A stretch of DNA of 64,000 nucleotides from Mycobacterium simiae (GTDB lineage Bacteria; Actinomycetota; Actinomycetes; Mycobacteriales; Mycobacteriaceae). Positions 8,904-16,230 of this stretch are shown in pieces. Within the stretch, counting starts at the first letter, position 1. Each line of letters opens with the position of its first letter. Under the pieces are notes generated by a model. It saw only the letters and a list, made by a program, of their open reading frames with translations, was not told the DNA's origin and did no database searches. The position numbers and the translations under genes are program-made. The stretch spans positions 744,001 to 808,000 of the forward strand of contig NZ_AP022568.1 of NCBI RefSeq assembly GCF_010727605.1. The letters are read 5' to 3'.

Positions 8904-10130
8904 GTGAACGAAGCCAAGGGACCGCTCGACCGGATACGCGTCCTCGAGCTGGGCAATTACATTGCGGCGCCCACCGCGGGACGGTTGCTGGCCGATTTCG
9001 GTGCCGAGGTGATCAAGGTCGAGCGGCCGGTCACCGGCGACGAGCTGCGGACGTGGCGGCTCTACTCGGGCACGACCTCGATGCTGTTCCGCACCATCAA
9101 CCGCAACAAGAAGTCCGTGGTGGTCGACCTGAAGAGCGAATACGGGCAGTCGAGGGTCCGCGAGTTGTCCCGTGGCTGCGACATCGTGCTGGAGAACTTC
9201 CGGCCGGGCACCCTAGAGCGCTGGGGCATTGGCCCGGCCGAGCTCTGCGCGGAGAATCCCGACCTGATCTTCGTCCGGGTCTCGGCCTACGGGCAGACCG
9301 GACCGCGCCGGCACGAACCGGGTTTCGCCGCGGTGGCCGAAGCAATGGCAGGTCTGCGTGCGCTCACCGGGGAACCGGACCGTCCGCCGGCACGCACGGG
9401 CGTGTCCATCGGCGACTCCATCGCCGGCATCTATGCCGCCTTCGGGGCGCTCGTCGCCTTGCACCGACGCCAAAGAGACCGGGTGGCAGGGCGATTGACG
9501 CCGATTGCCGACCGCACCGTGGACGTCGCGCTGACCGAGGCGATCTTCTCGGTGATGGAATCCCTGCTGCCCGAGTACGACGCGTATCAGCTCACCCGGA
9601 CTCGTACCGGCGGCCGCATGGAGGGGATCGCACCCTCGAATGCCTACCGGTGCGCCGACGACCGCTGGGTGGTGATTGCCGGCAACGGCGACAGTATCTA
9701 CCGCCGGTTCATGAACCTGATCGGCCGGCCGGACTTGGCCGATAGCCCGCGCCTGACCAACAACGCCCAGCGCTGGCAGGCCCGCGACGAGCTCGACGAG
9801 GCGATCAGCGCGTGGACCACCACCAGGGCCGCGCACGAAGCACTTTCGGCGCTGGAAGCCGCCGGGGTGCCGGCCGGGCCGATCAACACCGCCGCCGACA
9901 TCAAGACCGACGAACAGTTCCTGGCCCGCGGCATGATCCAGCACCTGCCCGTGTCGACCGGCACCGAGGTGTTGCCCGACGTGGCGTTCCCGGGCATCGT
10001 GCCCCGCATCGGCGACGGCGCGGCGGCGATCCGCAGCCTGGGACCGGACCTCGGCGAGCACACCGAAGAGATCCTCGGCGCGCTGCCGCACGACCTTCGC
10101 ACGTTCGACATCAAGGAGGTGGTCCGATGA
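8904..10130 (+). CDS. Class III CoA-transferase (CaiB/BaiF family)
   Basis: The 408-residue protein shows the family N-terminus (RIRVLELGNYIAAPTAGRLL, DFGAEVIKVERP), NRNKKSVVVDLKS, ENFRPGTLERWG, and GVSIGDSIAGIYAAFGA with the Asp expected to form the acyl-CoA anhydride. The C-terminal small domain has AAGVPAGPINTAADI. GTG at 8904 was preferred over the ATG at 8874 because AGGAGG lies at 8892-8897. Members move CoA between carboxylic acids. The next gene overlaps its stop by 4 bp (ATGA), so the two should act in one pathway: CoA activation then C-C cleavage. Confidence 0.9.
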   Translation: MNEAKGPLDRIRVLELGNYIAAPTAGRLLADFGAEVIKVERPVTGDELRTWRLYSGTTSMLFRTINRNKKSVVVDLKSEYGQSRVRELSRGCDIVLENFRPGTLERWGIGPAELCAENPDLIFVRVSAYGQTGPRRHEPGFAAVAEAMAGLRALTGEPDRPPARTGVSIGDSIAGIYAAFGALVALHRRQRDRVAGRLTPIADRTVDVALTEAIFSVMESLLPEYDAYQLTRTRTGGRMEGIAPSNAYRCADDRWVVIAGNGDSIYRRFMNLIGRPDLADSPRLTNNAQRWQARDELDEAISAWTTTRAAHEALSALEAAGVPAGPINTAADIKTDEQFLARGMIQHLPVSTGTEVLPDVAFPGIVPRIGDGAAAIRSLGPDLGEHTEEILGALPHDLRTFDIKEVVR

Positions 10131-11041
10131 CGACCCCGGTGCGGTTACGCGATGTGACCCTGCGTGACGGTTTGCAACTCACCGGCAAACTGCTCGACAC
10201 GGACACAAAGGTGAGGCTGGCACGCGTCCTGCTCGATGCCGGTATCGACGAGCTGGAGATCGGGGCCATGGCCCGTCCCGACCTAGTGCCGCCGATGGCC
10301 AATACCATCGAGGTCATCACGGCGCTGACACCCGAAGAGCGGCAACGCTGTTGGGTGTGGACGGCTACCCCACGCGGCATCGCCCGGGCGGTCGAGGCCG
10401 GTGCGCAGAACTTGGAGTACTGCCTGTCGGTCAGCGATGCGCACAACCGCGCCAATGTGGGGCGTACTACCGCGCAGAGCATGGCGGTACTGCCCGAGGC
10501 CGTCGACATCGCGGCGCTGGGCGGCGCGCGACTGCAGCTCACCCTGGCGACCGCCTTCACTTGTCCGTATCGCGGCGCAGTCGACCCGCAGCGCGTCGTC
10601 GACTTGGTCGGCGATAGCCACACGGCGGGCATCACCAGTGTGGCGCTGTGTGACACCCTGGGCCAAGCCACGCCCGACCAAGTGCGACAACTGATTTCGC
10701 GGGTACGCGAGGTGGCGCCCGAGCACGAGATCGTCTTCCACGGGCACGACACCTGGGGGTTGGGGGTGGCCAACACCATGGCGGCGATCCAGGCCGGGGC
10801 CGCCATGGTCGACGGCGCGCTCGGCGGCCTGGGCGGTTGTCCGTTCGCTCCGGGAGCCAGCGGTAACACCTCGACCGAAGACCTCCTGTTTGCCCTGCAA
10901 CCTTCGTGGCTCACACCCGCGGTGTTCTCCGACATCGTCACGGCCGGCGGGCAGATCCTCGCCCGGCTCGGCGAGCCGAACCGGTCCCGGGCCGCCGAGG
11001 GTGCACGGTCGACGACGGACGTGTTTCCCTGGGTCACCTAG
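10127..11041 (+). CDS. HMG-CoA lyase-like aldolase (DRE-TIM family)
   Basis: This 304-residue TIM-barrel protein contains LRDVTLRDGLQ (the DRE metal-site motif), the metal-binding HGHDTWGLGVAN and the HMG-CoA-lyase Cys loop GGLGGCPFAPGASGN. The family cleaves 3-hydroxy-3-methylglutaryl-CoA or related acids such as citramalyl-CoA. The ATG overlaps the CoA-transferase stop. The pair may activate and cleave a branched hydroxy-dicarboxylic acid taken up by the adjacent MFS protein (inference). The 3' end overlaps the convergent dprA stop by 8 bp. Confidence 0.88.
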   Translation: MTTPVRLRDVTLRDGLQLTGKLLDTDTKVRLARVLLDAGIDELEIGAMARPDLVPPMANTIEVITALTPEERQRCWVWTATPRGIARAVEAGAQNLEYCLSVSDAHNRANVGRTTAQSMAVLPEAVDIAALGGARLQLTLATAFTCPYRGAVDPQRVVDLVGDSHTAGITSVALCDTLGQATPDQVRQLISRVREVAPEHEIVFHGHDTWGLGVANTMAAIQAGAAMVDGALGGLGGCPFAPGASGNTSTEDLLFALQPSWLTPAVFSDIVTAGGQILARLGEPNRSRAAEGARSTTDVFPWVT

Positions 11042-12191
11042 GCCGTCCCGCCGGAGCACCACGGGCCCGCACGATGCGCCATCGCCCGCCGTCGCGTTCG
11101 GTCAGCCCGCTCAGCTCGAGGATCGCCAACGGGCCGAGCACCTGCTCGGGCATCAGGCCCGCGGCGACGGCGACCTCGTCGACCGAGACCGCGCCGCGAC
11201 CAGGGAGCGCCTCGTAGACCAGGCGCTCGGACTCGCCCAGCTTGTCCAGCTCCGTGACGGGGCGCTCCTCCTCGCCGGCGAGCTCACCGATGCGCCCGAC
11301 CAGCTCGACGATGTCGTCGGCGCGGGTAATCAACTCGGCGCCGTCGCGCAGCAGCGCATGGCATCCCGCCGACGCCGACGAGGTGATGGGCCCGGGCACC
11401 GCGGCCACCACCCGACCGAGCGCACGGGCCCAGGCCGCGGTATTCGCCGCGCCGCTGCGTAGGCCCGCTTCCACCACCACGGCGGCCCCGGCGACGGCGG
11501 CGACCAGGCGATTGCGGGTCAGAAACCGGTACCGGGCCGGACGGGTTCCGGGCGGATACTCGCTGAACAGCAATCCGTGCTGGCCGATGCGGTGCAGCAG
11601 CGCCGAATGGCCTGCCGGATAAGGGATGTCGATGCCGCCCGCTAGCACTGCCACGGTGATGCCCTCGCACTGCAGCGCCGCGCGATGTGCGGCACCGTCG
11701 ATACCGTAGGCGCCGCCGGAAACCACCGCAACGTCGCGCTCCACCAATCCGGCCGCCAGATCCCCGGCGACGTGCTCGCCGTAGGTGGTGGCCGCCCGGG
11801 TACCGACCAGCGCGGCCGCGCGCGGTGTCACCTCGTCGAGGCCCGCCGGGCCTAGCGCCCACAGCACCAGCGGCGGCGCGCCCTGCGGCCTGCCCCCGAC
11901 ACCGGCGAACGCCGAAAAGGCGGTGGTGGGCCACTCCGGGCAATCGGGGGTAAGCAACCGGCCGCCGCGCCGGGCGAGCACCTCGAGATCGGCTGCGGCG
12001 CGGTCGATGTCCCGCCTGGCCGCGGTACGCCGGCCGAGCTCGTCGCTGACCAGTCCGCGCCGCACCCGCTCGGCCGCTTCCACCGGGCCGACGCATTGCA
12101 CCAGCACGGCGAGTGGCGGGCACGGCGGTTCGGCGACGCGCGAAAGGTATGCCCAGGCCCGGGCCGTCGGATCGTCGATGGCCGCGCTCAT
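11034..12191 (-). CDS. dprA: DNA processing protein A (DprA/Smf)
   Basis: The 385-residue protein loads RecA onto incoming single-stranded DNA in competent bacteria. Its Rossmann fold is seen in AALVGTRAATTYG, VVSGGAYGIDGAAHRAAL, AVLAGGIDIPYP, FLTRNRLVAAVAGAAVVVEA and GRVVAAVPGP. A C-terminal winged-helix-like domain follows (SVDEVAVAAGLMPEQVLGPL). ATG at 12191 overlaps the stop of the comM 3' fragment (ATGA), so dprA was originally translated with comM. The phage element now separates it from the upstream operon promoter. Orthologue of Rv2896c by order. Confidence 0.92.
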   Translation of the reverse strand: MSAAIDDPTARAWAYLSRVAEPPCPPLAVLVQCVGPVEAAERVRRGLVSDELGRRTAARRDIDRAAADLEVLARRGGRLLTPDCPEWPTTAFSAFAGVGGRPQGAPPLVLWALGPAGLDEVTPRAAALVGTRAATTYGEHVAGDLAAGLVERDVAVVSGGAYGIDGAAHRAALQCEGITVAVLAGGIDIPYPAGHSALLHRIGQHGLLFSEYPPGTRPARYRFLTRNRLVAAVAGAAVVVEAGLRSGAANTAAWARALGRVVAAVPGPITSSASAGCHALLRDGAELITRADDIVELVGRIGELAGEEERPVTELDKLGESERLVYEALPGRGAVSVDEVAVAAGLMPEQVLGPLAILELSGLTERDGGRWRIVRARGAPAGRPR

Positions 12192-12286
12192 CGGTGCGCT
12201 CCGAACTGCCGAAAGCTCAACGCCGCGGCGACCTCGTCGGGGCCGGGCGAGGTCCGGCCCGCCAAGTCGGCCAGGCTCCACGCGAC
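12188..12286 (-). pseudogene. comM: comM 3' end, cut off by the inserted element
   Basis: Read on the minus strand from 12286, this fragment encodes VAWSLADLAGRTSPGPDE and continues to SFRQFGAHR before a TGA that overlaps the dprA start. This is the normal C-terminus of ComM, joined in frame through TCCACGCGAC to the comM copy ending at 28330-28339. The fragment has no start codon or ribosome-binding site. The reconstructed gene has 503 codons, the length I recall for Rv2897c. Confidence 0.93.
12277..12286. other. Left attachment core of the comM element
   Basis: TCCACGCGAC is identical to 28330-28339. Bases to its left read as comM 3' coding sequence; bases to its right are element DNA. The identity does not extend on either side (C versus T before, A versus G after). 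A short core fits a serine integrase, which recombines across a small overlap. The crossover dinucleotide cannot be fixed from sequence alone. Confidence 0.88.
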
Positions 12287-12329
12287 AACAAGCCCAACAA
12301 AGTCGCATATGTCGAAAGGACTCAGCCCC

Positions 12330-12605
12330 ATGACGACTCCTAGTACAGCCTTCGATGACATCGTTGCCGCCTTCCATCAACATCCGCCTTGCGAGATGCC
12401 CGGCGCTGCTGGGGACACCTGCCGGCGGCCCGCGCGCTGGCGCGTGGACCTGCACGGCTGCGAGCAGGTGCTCATGTGCACGCAGCACAAAAACACCTGG
12501 ATAGGCGCCCGCCGGGCCGACGAGCAGGCAGGTCAGCCTCGCTGCACACACTGTGGTCGGGTGTTCGAGAGCCTCGACGCGGCGGTCACGGTGGTGGCGA
12601 TATGA
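12330..12605 (+). CDS. Small zinc-finger-like protein of the element
   Basis: The 91-residue protein contains Cys/His clusters: CEMPGAAGDTC near residue 20, HGCEQVLMCTQH near 41-52 and CTHCGRVF near 71, enough for one or two zinc sites. ATG at 12330 has AAAGGA at 12315-12320. Its stop overlaps the recombinase start (ATGA at 12602), so the two are translationally coupled. It is the first gene inside the left end and may bind DNA or act with the recombinase. No specific family was recognised. Confidence 0.65.
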   Translation: MTTPSTAFDDIVAAFHQHPPCEMPGAAGDTCRRPARWRVDLHGCEQVLMCTQHKNTWIGARRADEQAGQPRCTHCGRVFESLDAAVTVVAI

Positions 12606-13504
12606 GCGCGGTTAAACACCTAGCCTTGGTGCCTGACGTCGGCGTCGGAGACGATGGCCGCGGCCTGTCTGCACTGGAGCAGTGGGAGCTGTACATGCGG
12701 GGAGCCGGCCGCTCGAACCGCACGATCACCGAGACGATCGGCGTTCTGCGCCGGCTAGAGAAGTACGCGGGTTGCCGCCTGGAAGCGGTCGGGCCCCTCG
12801 ACATCGCACGGTTTTTAGGCAGGTCAAGGCTCAAGCAAAACAGCCGCGCAGCCTATTTCGGGTACATCCACAGCTTCTACCGCTGGTGGGGCGAAAACGG
12901 CGGGGCGAACACCGCTGCCAACCTAAAGCGCCCCAAGGCCCCAAAAGGTGTGCCCCGTCCCATCACCGACGAGCAGCTGCAGAAGCTACTCACGGTGAGG
13001 ATGCACCGGCGCACGCGGGTGATGATCCTGCTCGCGGCATTCGCCGGGCTGAGAGTCCACGAAATCGCCAAGGTCCGCGGTGAGGACGTCGACCCCATCG
13101 CCCGCACCATCCGCGTCACCGGCAAAGGCAACGTCACCGCGCAACTACCGCTGCACCCGTTGCTCGTAGAGGCCGCCAAGGGGATGCCGCGGCGGGGTTG
13201 GTGGTTTCCGGCGAACTCGCGGCGCCTTGGACAGCCGATCCGGTCGCGGAGCGTAGCCGACATCATCGGCAACGCCATGGATCGCGCCGGCATACCGGGA
13301 GGCACCGCACACCGGTTACGCCACTGGTACGGCACAGCGCTAGTCAACCGCGGGACCGACCTGCGAACGACCCAGACCCTGATGCGCCACGCCCAGCTGA
13401 ATACAACGGCGATCTACGTTCAGGTCTCCAACCCCAAGCACGCCGAAGCGATCGGTCGACTCGACCCGTTCGGTGAAGTGGGCGGCTCCGATGAACACGG
13501 CTAA
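12602..13504 (+). CDS. Phage-type tyrosine recombinase
   Basis: This 300-residue integrase-family protein has a SAM-like N-terminal domain (about residues 20-105) and a complete catalytic set: Arg in AGLRVHEIAKV, Lys in VTGKGNVTAQ, His/Arg in HRLRHWYGT, His in LMRHAQLN and Tyr in TTAIYVQV. The true start is the ATG at 12602, coupled to the preceding gene, not the longer frame. It lies 315 bp inside the left core, but the core and comM split fit the serine integrase at the other end. It may instead resolve multimers, act on another site, or be inherited from a second phage. Confidence 0.85.
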   Translation: MSAVKHLALVPDVGVGDDGRGLSALEQWELYMRGAGRSNRTITETIGVLRRLEKYAGCRLEAVGPLDIARFLGRSRLKQNSRAAYFGYIHSFYRWWGENGGANTAANLKRPKAPKGVPRPITDEQLQKLLTVRMHRRTRVMILLAAFAGLRVHEIAKVRGEDVDPIARTIRVTGKGNVTAQLPLHPLLVEAAKGMPRRGWWFPANSRRLGQPIRSRSVADIIGNAMDRAGIPGGTAHRLRHWYGTALVNRGTDLRTTQTLMRHAQLNTTAIYVQVSNPKHAEAIGRLDPFGEVGGSDEHG

Positions 13505-13515
13505 CCAGCCCTGCG

Positions 13516-13582
13516 AAAGGGTGTCGACGGCCGTGGACACCCTTTGCACCGTCGAGGGGGTGCGCCAGACGCACACCCTTTT
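13516..13582 (+). promoter_or_regulatory. Near-perfect 30-bp palindrome followed by a second hairpin
   Basis: Bases 13516-13545 form 15-bp arms (AAAGGGTGTCGACGG against CCGTGGACACCCTTT) with one mismatched pair. A second stem (GGGTGCG at 13558-13564 against CGCACACCC at 13570-13578) is followed by TTTT at 13579-13582. The pair begins 12 bp after the tyrosine recombinase stop. The second looks like a weak intrinsic terminator. The first could be its partner hairpin or a dimeric repressor operator controlling the next gene. Confidence 0.55.
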
Positions 13583-13646
13583 CGCCGACTGCCAGACACA
13601 CACTCCCCATCGGATGCACAATGCCAGTGCCGACCAGGAGGTGCGT

Positions 13647-14690
13647 GTGACTTCCGATGCTGATGACGCAGTCGCGCCCGACGCCACCTACGCGCCGATA
13701 ACCGCTAAACATCGTCCCGAGACGACCGCGACAGCCGCGGGGACATCACACGGCGCGGGAGACGCACAGACCGAATTCGTGCCGCCCGCGCCCGCCCCCG
13801 CGCCTGAGCACGCTTGGTCGGAAGAAGAACCCGTCAGCGAAACATTGCCGCGGCCCTGGCGTTCAGCGTGGGTGTACGCGGGCGCCGGACTGCTAAGTGC
13901 TGTTGTCGTCGCGTTCGCCATCTTTGGTGCGGTCGCGATAGTCCGTGGAAACCACGGCAGCGGACCAACGATCCCGGCACCGCAGGTGGCTCAAGCCGCG
14001 GCGCCGCCGCCCGCGTCTCCACCCAACCCGCGGGCGGCGAGCCCCGACGACGACGAGTTCGTGGCGATTGCCATTTCACCCCGCTCACTCGGCACCTCCC
14101 AAGGCGGTGTCGCCTTCGGGACTTCCGGCACGCAGGACCACGCCAACCAGATCGCACTTGGCGAGTGCCGCGCCGGCACAGGATACGACGATTGCATGCT
14201 GGTTGGAGTCGGCATGTTCCATGGCTGCATCGGCGTCGCAGTCGGTTTCGGTAACAACGCACACGCCTGGGCGTCGGGCTCCGGCGTTGACAGCGACACC
14301 GCGCGCGCAGCTGCAGTTAGCCGACTAGGTGGTTCAGCGAACTTCGTGTACTCCCAATGCTCGGACCCTCCCGGCATCATTCGGGTACCAACCACCGCCC
14401 CGACAGCGCCGGAACCGAAAACATCGTCTGCACCGCCGATGGCCCACGGAGTGTCCATCGGTGAGTCGTGTGACCCCACAGGGCCTGAGTTCGGCTACGC
14501 GACCGACGGGTCAGTGCTCGTGTGCCCCTCGTTCGGTAGGTGGGCGCAAACCATCGGATGGTCCGGTGTACAGGAAATCGGCGCGCCGTGTCCCGGTGGT
14601 GCGGGCTCGGCGGTATCCCCCAGTGGACTCGGCCTCGTGTGCGTAACCTCTACGCGCTCGGGGATGAACTCGTGGCAGCCCGGGCCATGA
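13647..14690 (+). CDS. Membrane-anchored DUF4189-type exported protein
   Basis: The 347-residue protein has an acidic, Pro/Ala-rich cytoplasmic N-terminus, one membrane segment (WVYAGAGLLSAVVVAFAIFG, about residues 73-92) and an external DUF4189-like domain (VAIAISPRSLGTSQGGVAFG; ALGECRAGTGYDDCMLVGVG). Several Cys residues (about 8 in the external half) suggest disulfides. The C-terminal part (GVSIGESCDPTGPEFGYATD) resembles short Cys-containing domains of mycobacterial secreted proteins. GTG at 13647 was chosen for AGGAGG at 13636-13641. It has no evident phage role and looks like cargo that would alter the host surface (inference). Confidence 0.7.
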   Translation: MTSDADDAVAPDATYAPITAKHRPETTATAAGTSHGAGDAQTEFVPPAPAPAPEHAWSEEEPVSETLPRPWRSAWVYAGAGLLSAVVVAFAIFGAVAIVRGNHGSGPTIPAPQVAQAAAPPPASPPNPRAASPDDDEFVAIAISPRSLGTSQGGVAFGTSGTQDHANQIALGECRAGTGYDDCMLVGVGMFHGCIGVAVGFGNNAHAWASGSGVDSDTARAAAVSRLGGSANFVYSQCSDPPGIIRVPTTAPTAPEPKTSSAPPMAHGVSIGESCDPTGPEFGYATDGSVLVCPSFGRWAQTIGWSGVQEIGAPCPGGAGSAVSPSGLGLVCVTSTRSGMNSWQPGP

Positions 14691-14836
14691 GTGACGACGA
14701 TTACTGCCCGGAATGCGGCTGCCCCGAAAACGAACACGACAAGGACGGCTGCCACGCCCTCGATCTTCCGGAACTTGGGCTGACTTTGGATTGCAAGTGC
14801 ACGCGACACCAACATGCGGAACGCCAAAACCCTTGA
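14687..14836 (+). CDS. Tiny Cys-rich zinc-ribbon-like protein
   Basis: This 49-residue protein begins at an ATG overlapping the preceding stop (ATGA). It contains CPECGCPENEHDKDGCH and CKCTRHQH, a dense set of Cys and His that could bind one or two zinc ions. Translational coupling is the main reason for calling it real. Function unknown. Confidence 0.55.
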   Translation: MSDDDYCPECGCPENEHDKDGCHALDLPELGLTLDCKCTRHQHAERQNP

Positions 14837-14862
14837 CTACGTCTAGCATTAATTGTTACTCT
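14833..14862 (+). promoter_or_regulatory. Candidate promoter for the HicA-like/HTH pair
   Basis: TTGACT at 14833-14838 and TACTCT at 14857-14862 are 18 bp apart, a plausible sigma-A promoter. It lies in an AT-richer 53-bp gap before the ATG at 14890, the only untranslated gap in this part of the operon. Not experimentally supported. Confidence 0.35.
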
Positions 14863-14889
14863 TGACAATCCGCAAGAGAAACGGGGATC

Positions 14890-15141
14890 ATGAACAGCGA
14901 CATCACCGACATCGCGAAGTGGGCGAAGTCGCAAGCATGGCGGGTCGAGGACGACTCGAAGGGTTACACGCGTTTCTACGATCGGAACGGGAACTACATC
15001 GCCAGCTATCCGGCAACACCGAGCAATCCCTACCGCCGCCGCCGTGACCTCCTCGTGGGCTTGAAGAGAGCGGGGCTGCCGTGGCCCGCCCCAAGCAAGA
15101 AAGAACAACGATCCGGACGCCAGAAAGGGGGACCGAAATGA
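14890..15141 (+). CDS. HicA-like small protein lacking the catalytic His
   Basis: The 83-residue protein has the HicA/dsRBD-like order: a helix (DIAKWAKSQAWRVE), two strands (YTRFYDRNGNYIASYPA) and a final helix (RRRRDLLVGLKRAGLPW). The TPSNPYRRRRDLLVGLKRAG segment resembles the HicA-like proteins common in actinophages. True HicA mRNA interferases have a conserved His in the GSHH/KGHY strand; here the position reads KGYTRF. It may therefore bind RNA without cutting it. The C-terminus is basic. The next gene starts at a 4-bp overlap, as in toxin-antitoxin pairs, but that protein is not HicB. Confidence 0.55.
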   Translation: MNSDITDIAKWAKSQAWRVEDDSKGYTRFYDRNGNYIASYPATPSNPYRRRRDLLVGLKRAGLPWPAPSKKEQRSGRQKGGPK

Positions 15142-15911
15142 TGGGTTGGGTGATCACTTTTACTTTTGACGACGACCCGTCGATGGAATCGATGGACGCG
15201 TGGGAAGCAGAACTCGAGCCGTTCGACGCCTCCGTTGCGCGTGTGCCTGGGCGCGGTGTCGCTGTCACGATGTACGCGCCGGACGGACTGGACATGCTCG
15301 AGGCGATGTACAAGCTGCAGGCTGAGGTGGTTTCAGTGGTGCATGCTCCGCTGATCGGTTTGCAGGTCATGACAGAAGCTGATTACCAGCAGGCAGCTGA
15401 GGCGCCGACCATGCCTGAGTTGATGTCAGCCGCTGAGATCGCCGACGAGTTGGACGTTTCCCGCCAACGAGTGCATCAACTCCGCGGCATGGCGGGTTTC
15501 CCAGCGCCGTTGGCGGACCTGCGTGGTGGCGCGGTCTGGGATGCGGCAGCTGTGCGGCAGTTCCACAAATCGTGGGTGCGGCGACCGGGACGCCCGCGGA
15601 GCGAGAACACCGGCCACCGTCTTGCAGCAATTCGCCGCGTAGACCTGGCGACTGCACTCAAGGAGGTAACGATGGCAGGGCCGAACAGTCGAGAGGTTGT
15701 TCCGAATCCCGACGGCGGTTGGGATGTGAAGAAGCCCGGGGCGAGCCGCGCTAGCGCTCACTACGACAGGCAATCCGACGCTGTCGACCGAGCACGGCAA
15801 ATCCTGGGCAACGACGGCGGCGGTGAGCTGCGGATCCATGGCCAAGATGGCAAAATTCGCGCCTCCGACACCATCGCCCCTGGCAACGACCCGTATCCGC
15901 CGAAGGGCTAA
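15138..15911 (+). CDS. HTH DNA-binding protein fused to a DUF2188-like domain
   Basis: The frame encodes 257 residues in three parts: an N-terminal alpha/beta domain of unknown type (1-90), a MerR/AlpA-like helix-turn-helix (MSAAEIADELDVSRQRVHQL, about 97-116, then basic WVRRPGRPRS), and from Met179 a DUF2188-like module (EVVPNPDGGWDVKKPGASRA; RIHGQDGKIRASDTIAPG). AAGGAGG at 15660-15666 stands 5 bp before Met179, so the C-terminal domain may also be made alone. The HTH part could be an excisionase, repressor or antitoxin for the coupled HicA-like gene. No other repressor candidate was seen in the element. Confidence 0.65.
   Translation: MMGWVITFTFDDDPSMESMDAWEAELEPFDASVARVPGRGVAVTMYAPDGLDMLEAMYKLQAEVVSVVHAPLIGLQVMTEADYQQAAEAPTMPELMSAAEIADELDVSRQRVHQLRGMAGFPAPLADLRGGAVWDAAAVRQFHKSWVRRPGRPRSENTGHRLAAIRRVDLATALKEVTMAGPNSREVVPNPDGGWDVKKPGASRASAHYDRQSDAVDRARQILGNDGGGELRIHGQDGKIRASDTIAPGNDPYPPKG
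15660..15674 (+). promoter_or_regulatory. Internal Shine-Dalgarno and ATG inside the HTH-DUF2188 gene
   Basis: AAGGAGG at 15660-15666 is followed 5 bp later by an in-frame ATG at 15672. Initiation here would give an 79-residue stand-alone DUF2188 protein, the usual size of that family. Either two proteins are made or two genes fused by losing a stop codon. Confidence 0.6.
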
Positions 15912-16174
15912 GTTAGAGCGGTCAATCGGCAGACCGCCGGGTGGTCGGCGCGCCACAGCACGATCTGTGCTTCGACGGAAGCCGAGTCGTTCGGTGGCGT
16001 GCATGTTTGGTCACCGCATGCTGCGCAGCGCCCCACACCGATGTACCAGGTTGTGTCGGAGCCGACAATGTTCTCTCTGCTTACGGTGATCACTGCAAGC
16101 GCGATCGTTCTGCCCGCCGCGTGGATGCCGTCAAGGACGTCGTCTATCGGTACGCGTTTCGTTTGGGTGGCCAC
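15908..16174 (-). CDS. Hypothetical protein with CAACGDQTC motif
   Basis: An 88-residue frame with GTG start runs leftward and ends overlapping the stop of the rightward HTH gene, so it would be the last gene of the leftward operon. It has a possible zinc-binding CAACGDQTC near residue 50 and a hydrophobic helix before it. No clear ribosome-binding site precedes the GTG, and frames of similar size exist on the other strand, so the call is tentative. Confidence 0.4.
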   Translation of the reverse strand: MATQTKRVPIDDVLDGIHAAGRTIALAVITVSRENIVGSDTTWYIGVGRCAACGDQTCTPPNDSASVEAQIVLWRADHPAVCRLTALT

Positions 16175-16230
16175 AGCACCAATCTTTCAATCACCCGTCG
16201 TCGGGGTGCGGAGGTGTACAGCGCGCCCCG

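Noticed and set aside
12287..12329. Tyrosine recombinase attachment site as the cause of the comM split
   Set aside because: Only 10 bp are shared and they adjoin the serine integrase at the right end; tyrosine phage integrases usually leave longer cores, often in tRNA genes, and no tRNA is here.
13473..13646. Upstream start for the DUF4189 protein
   Set aside because: The extra residues would cover the palindrome and hairpin; the GTG at 13647 has an AGGAGG at correct distance.
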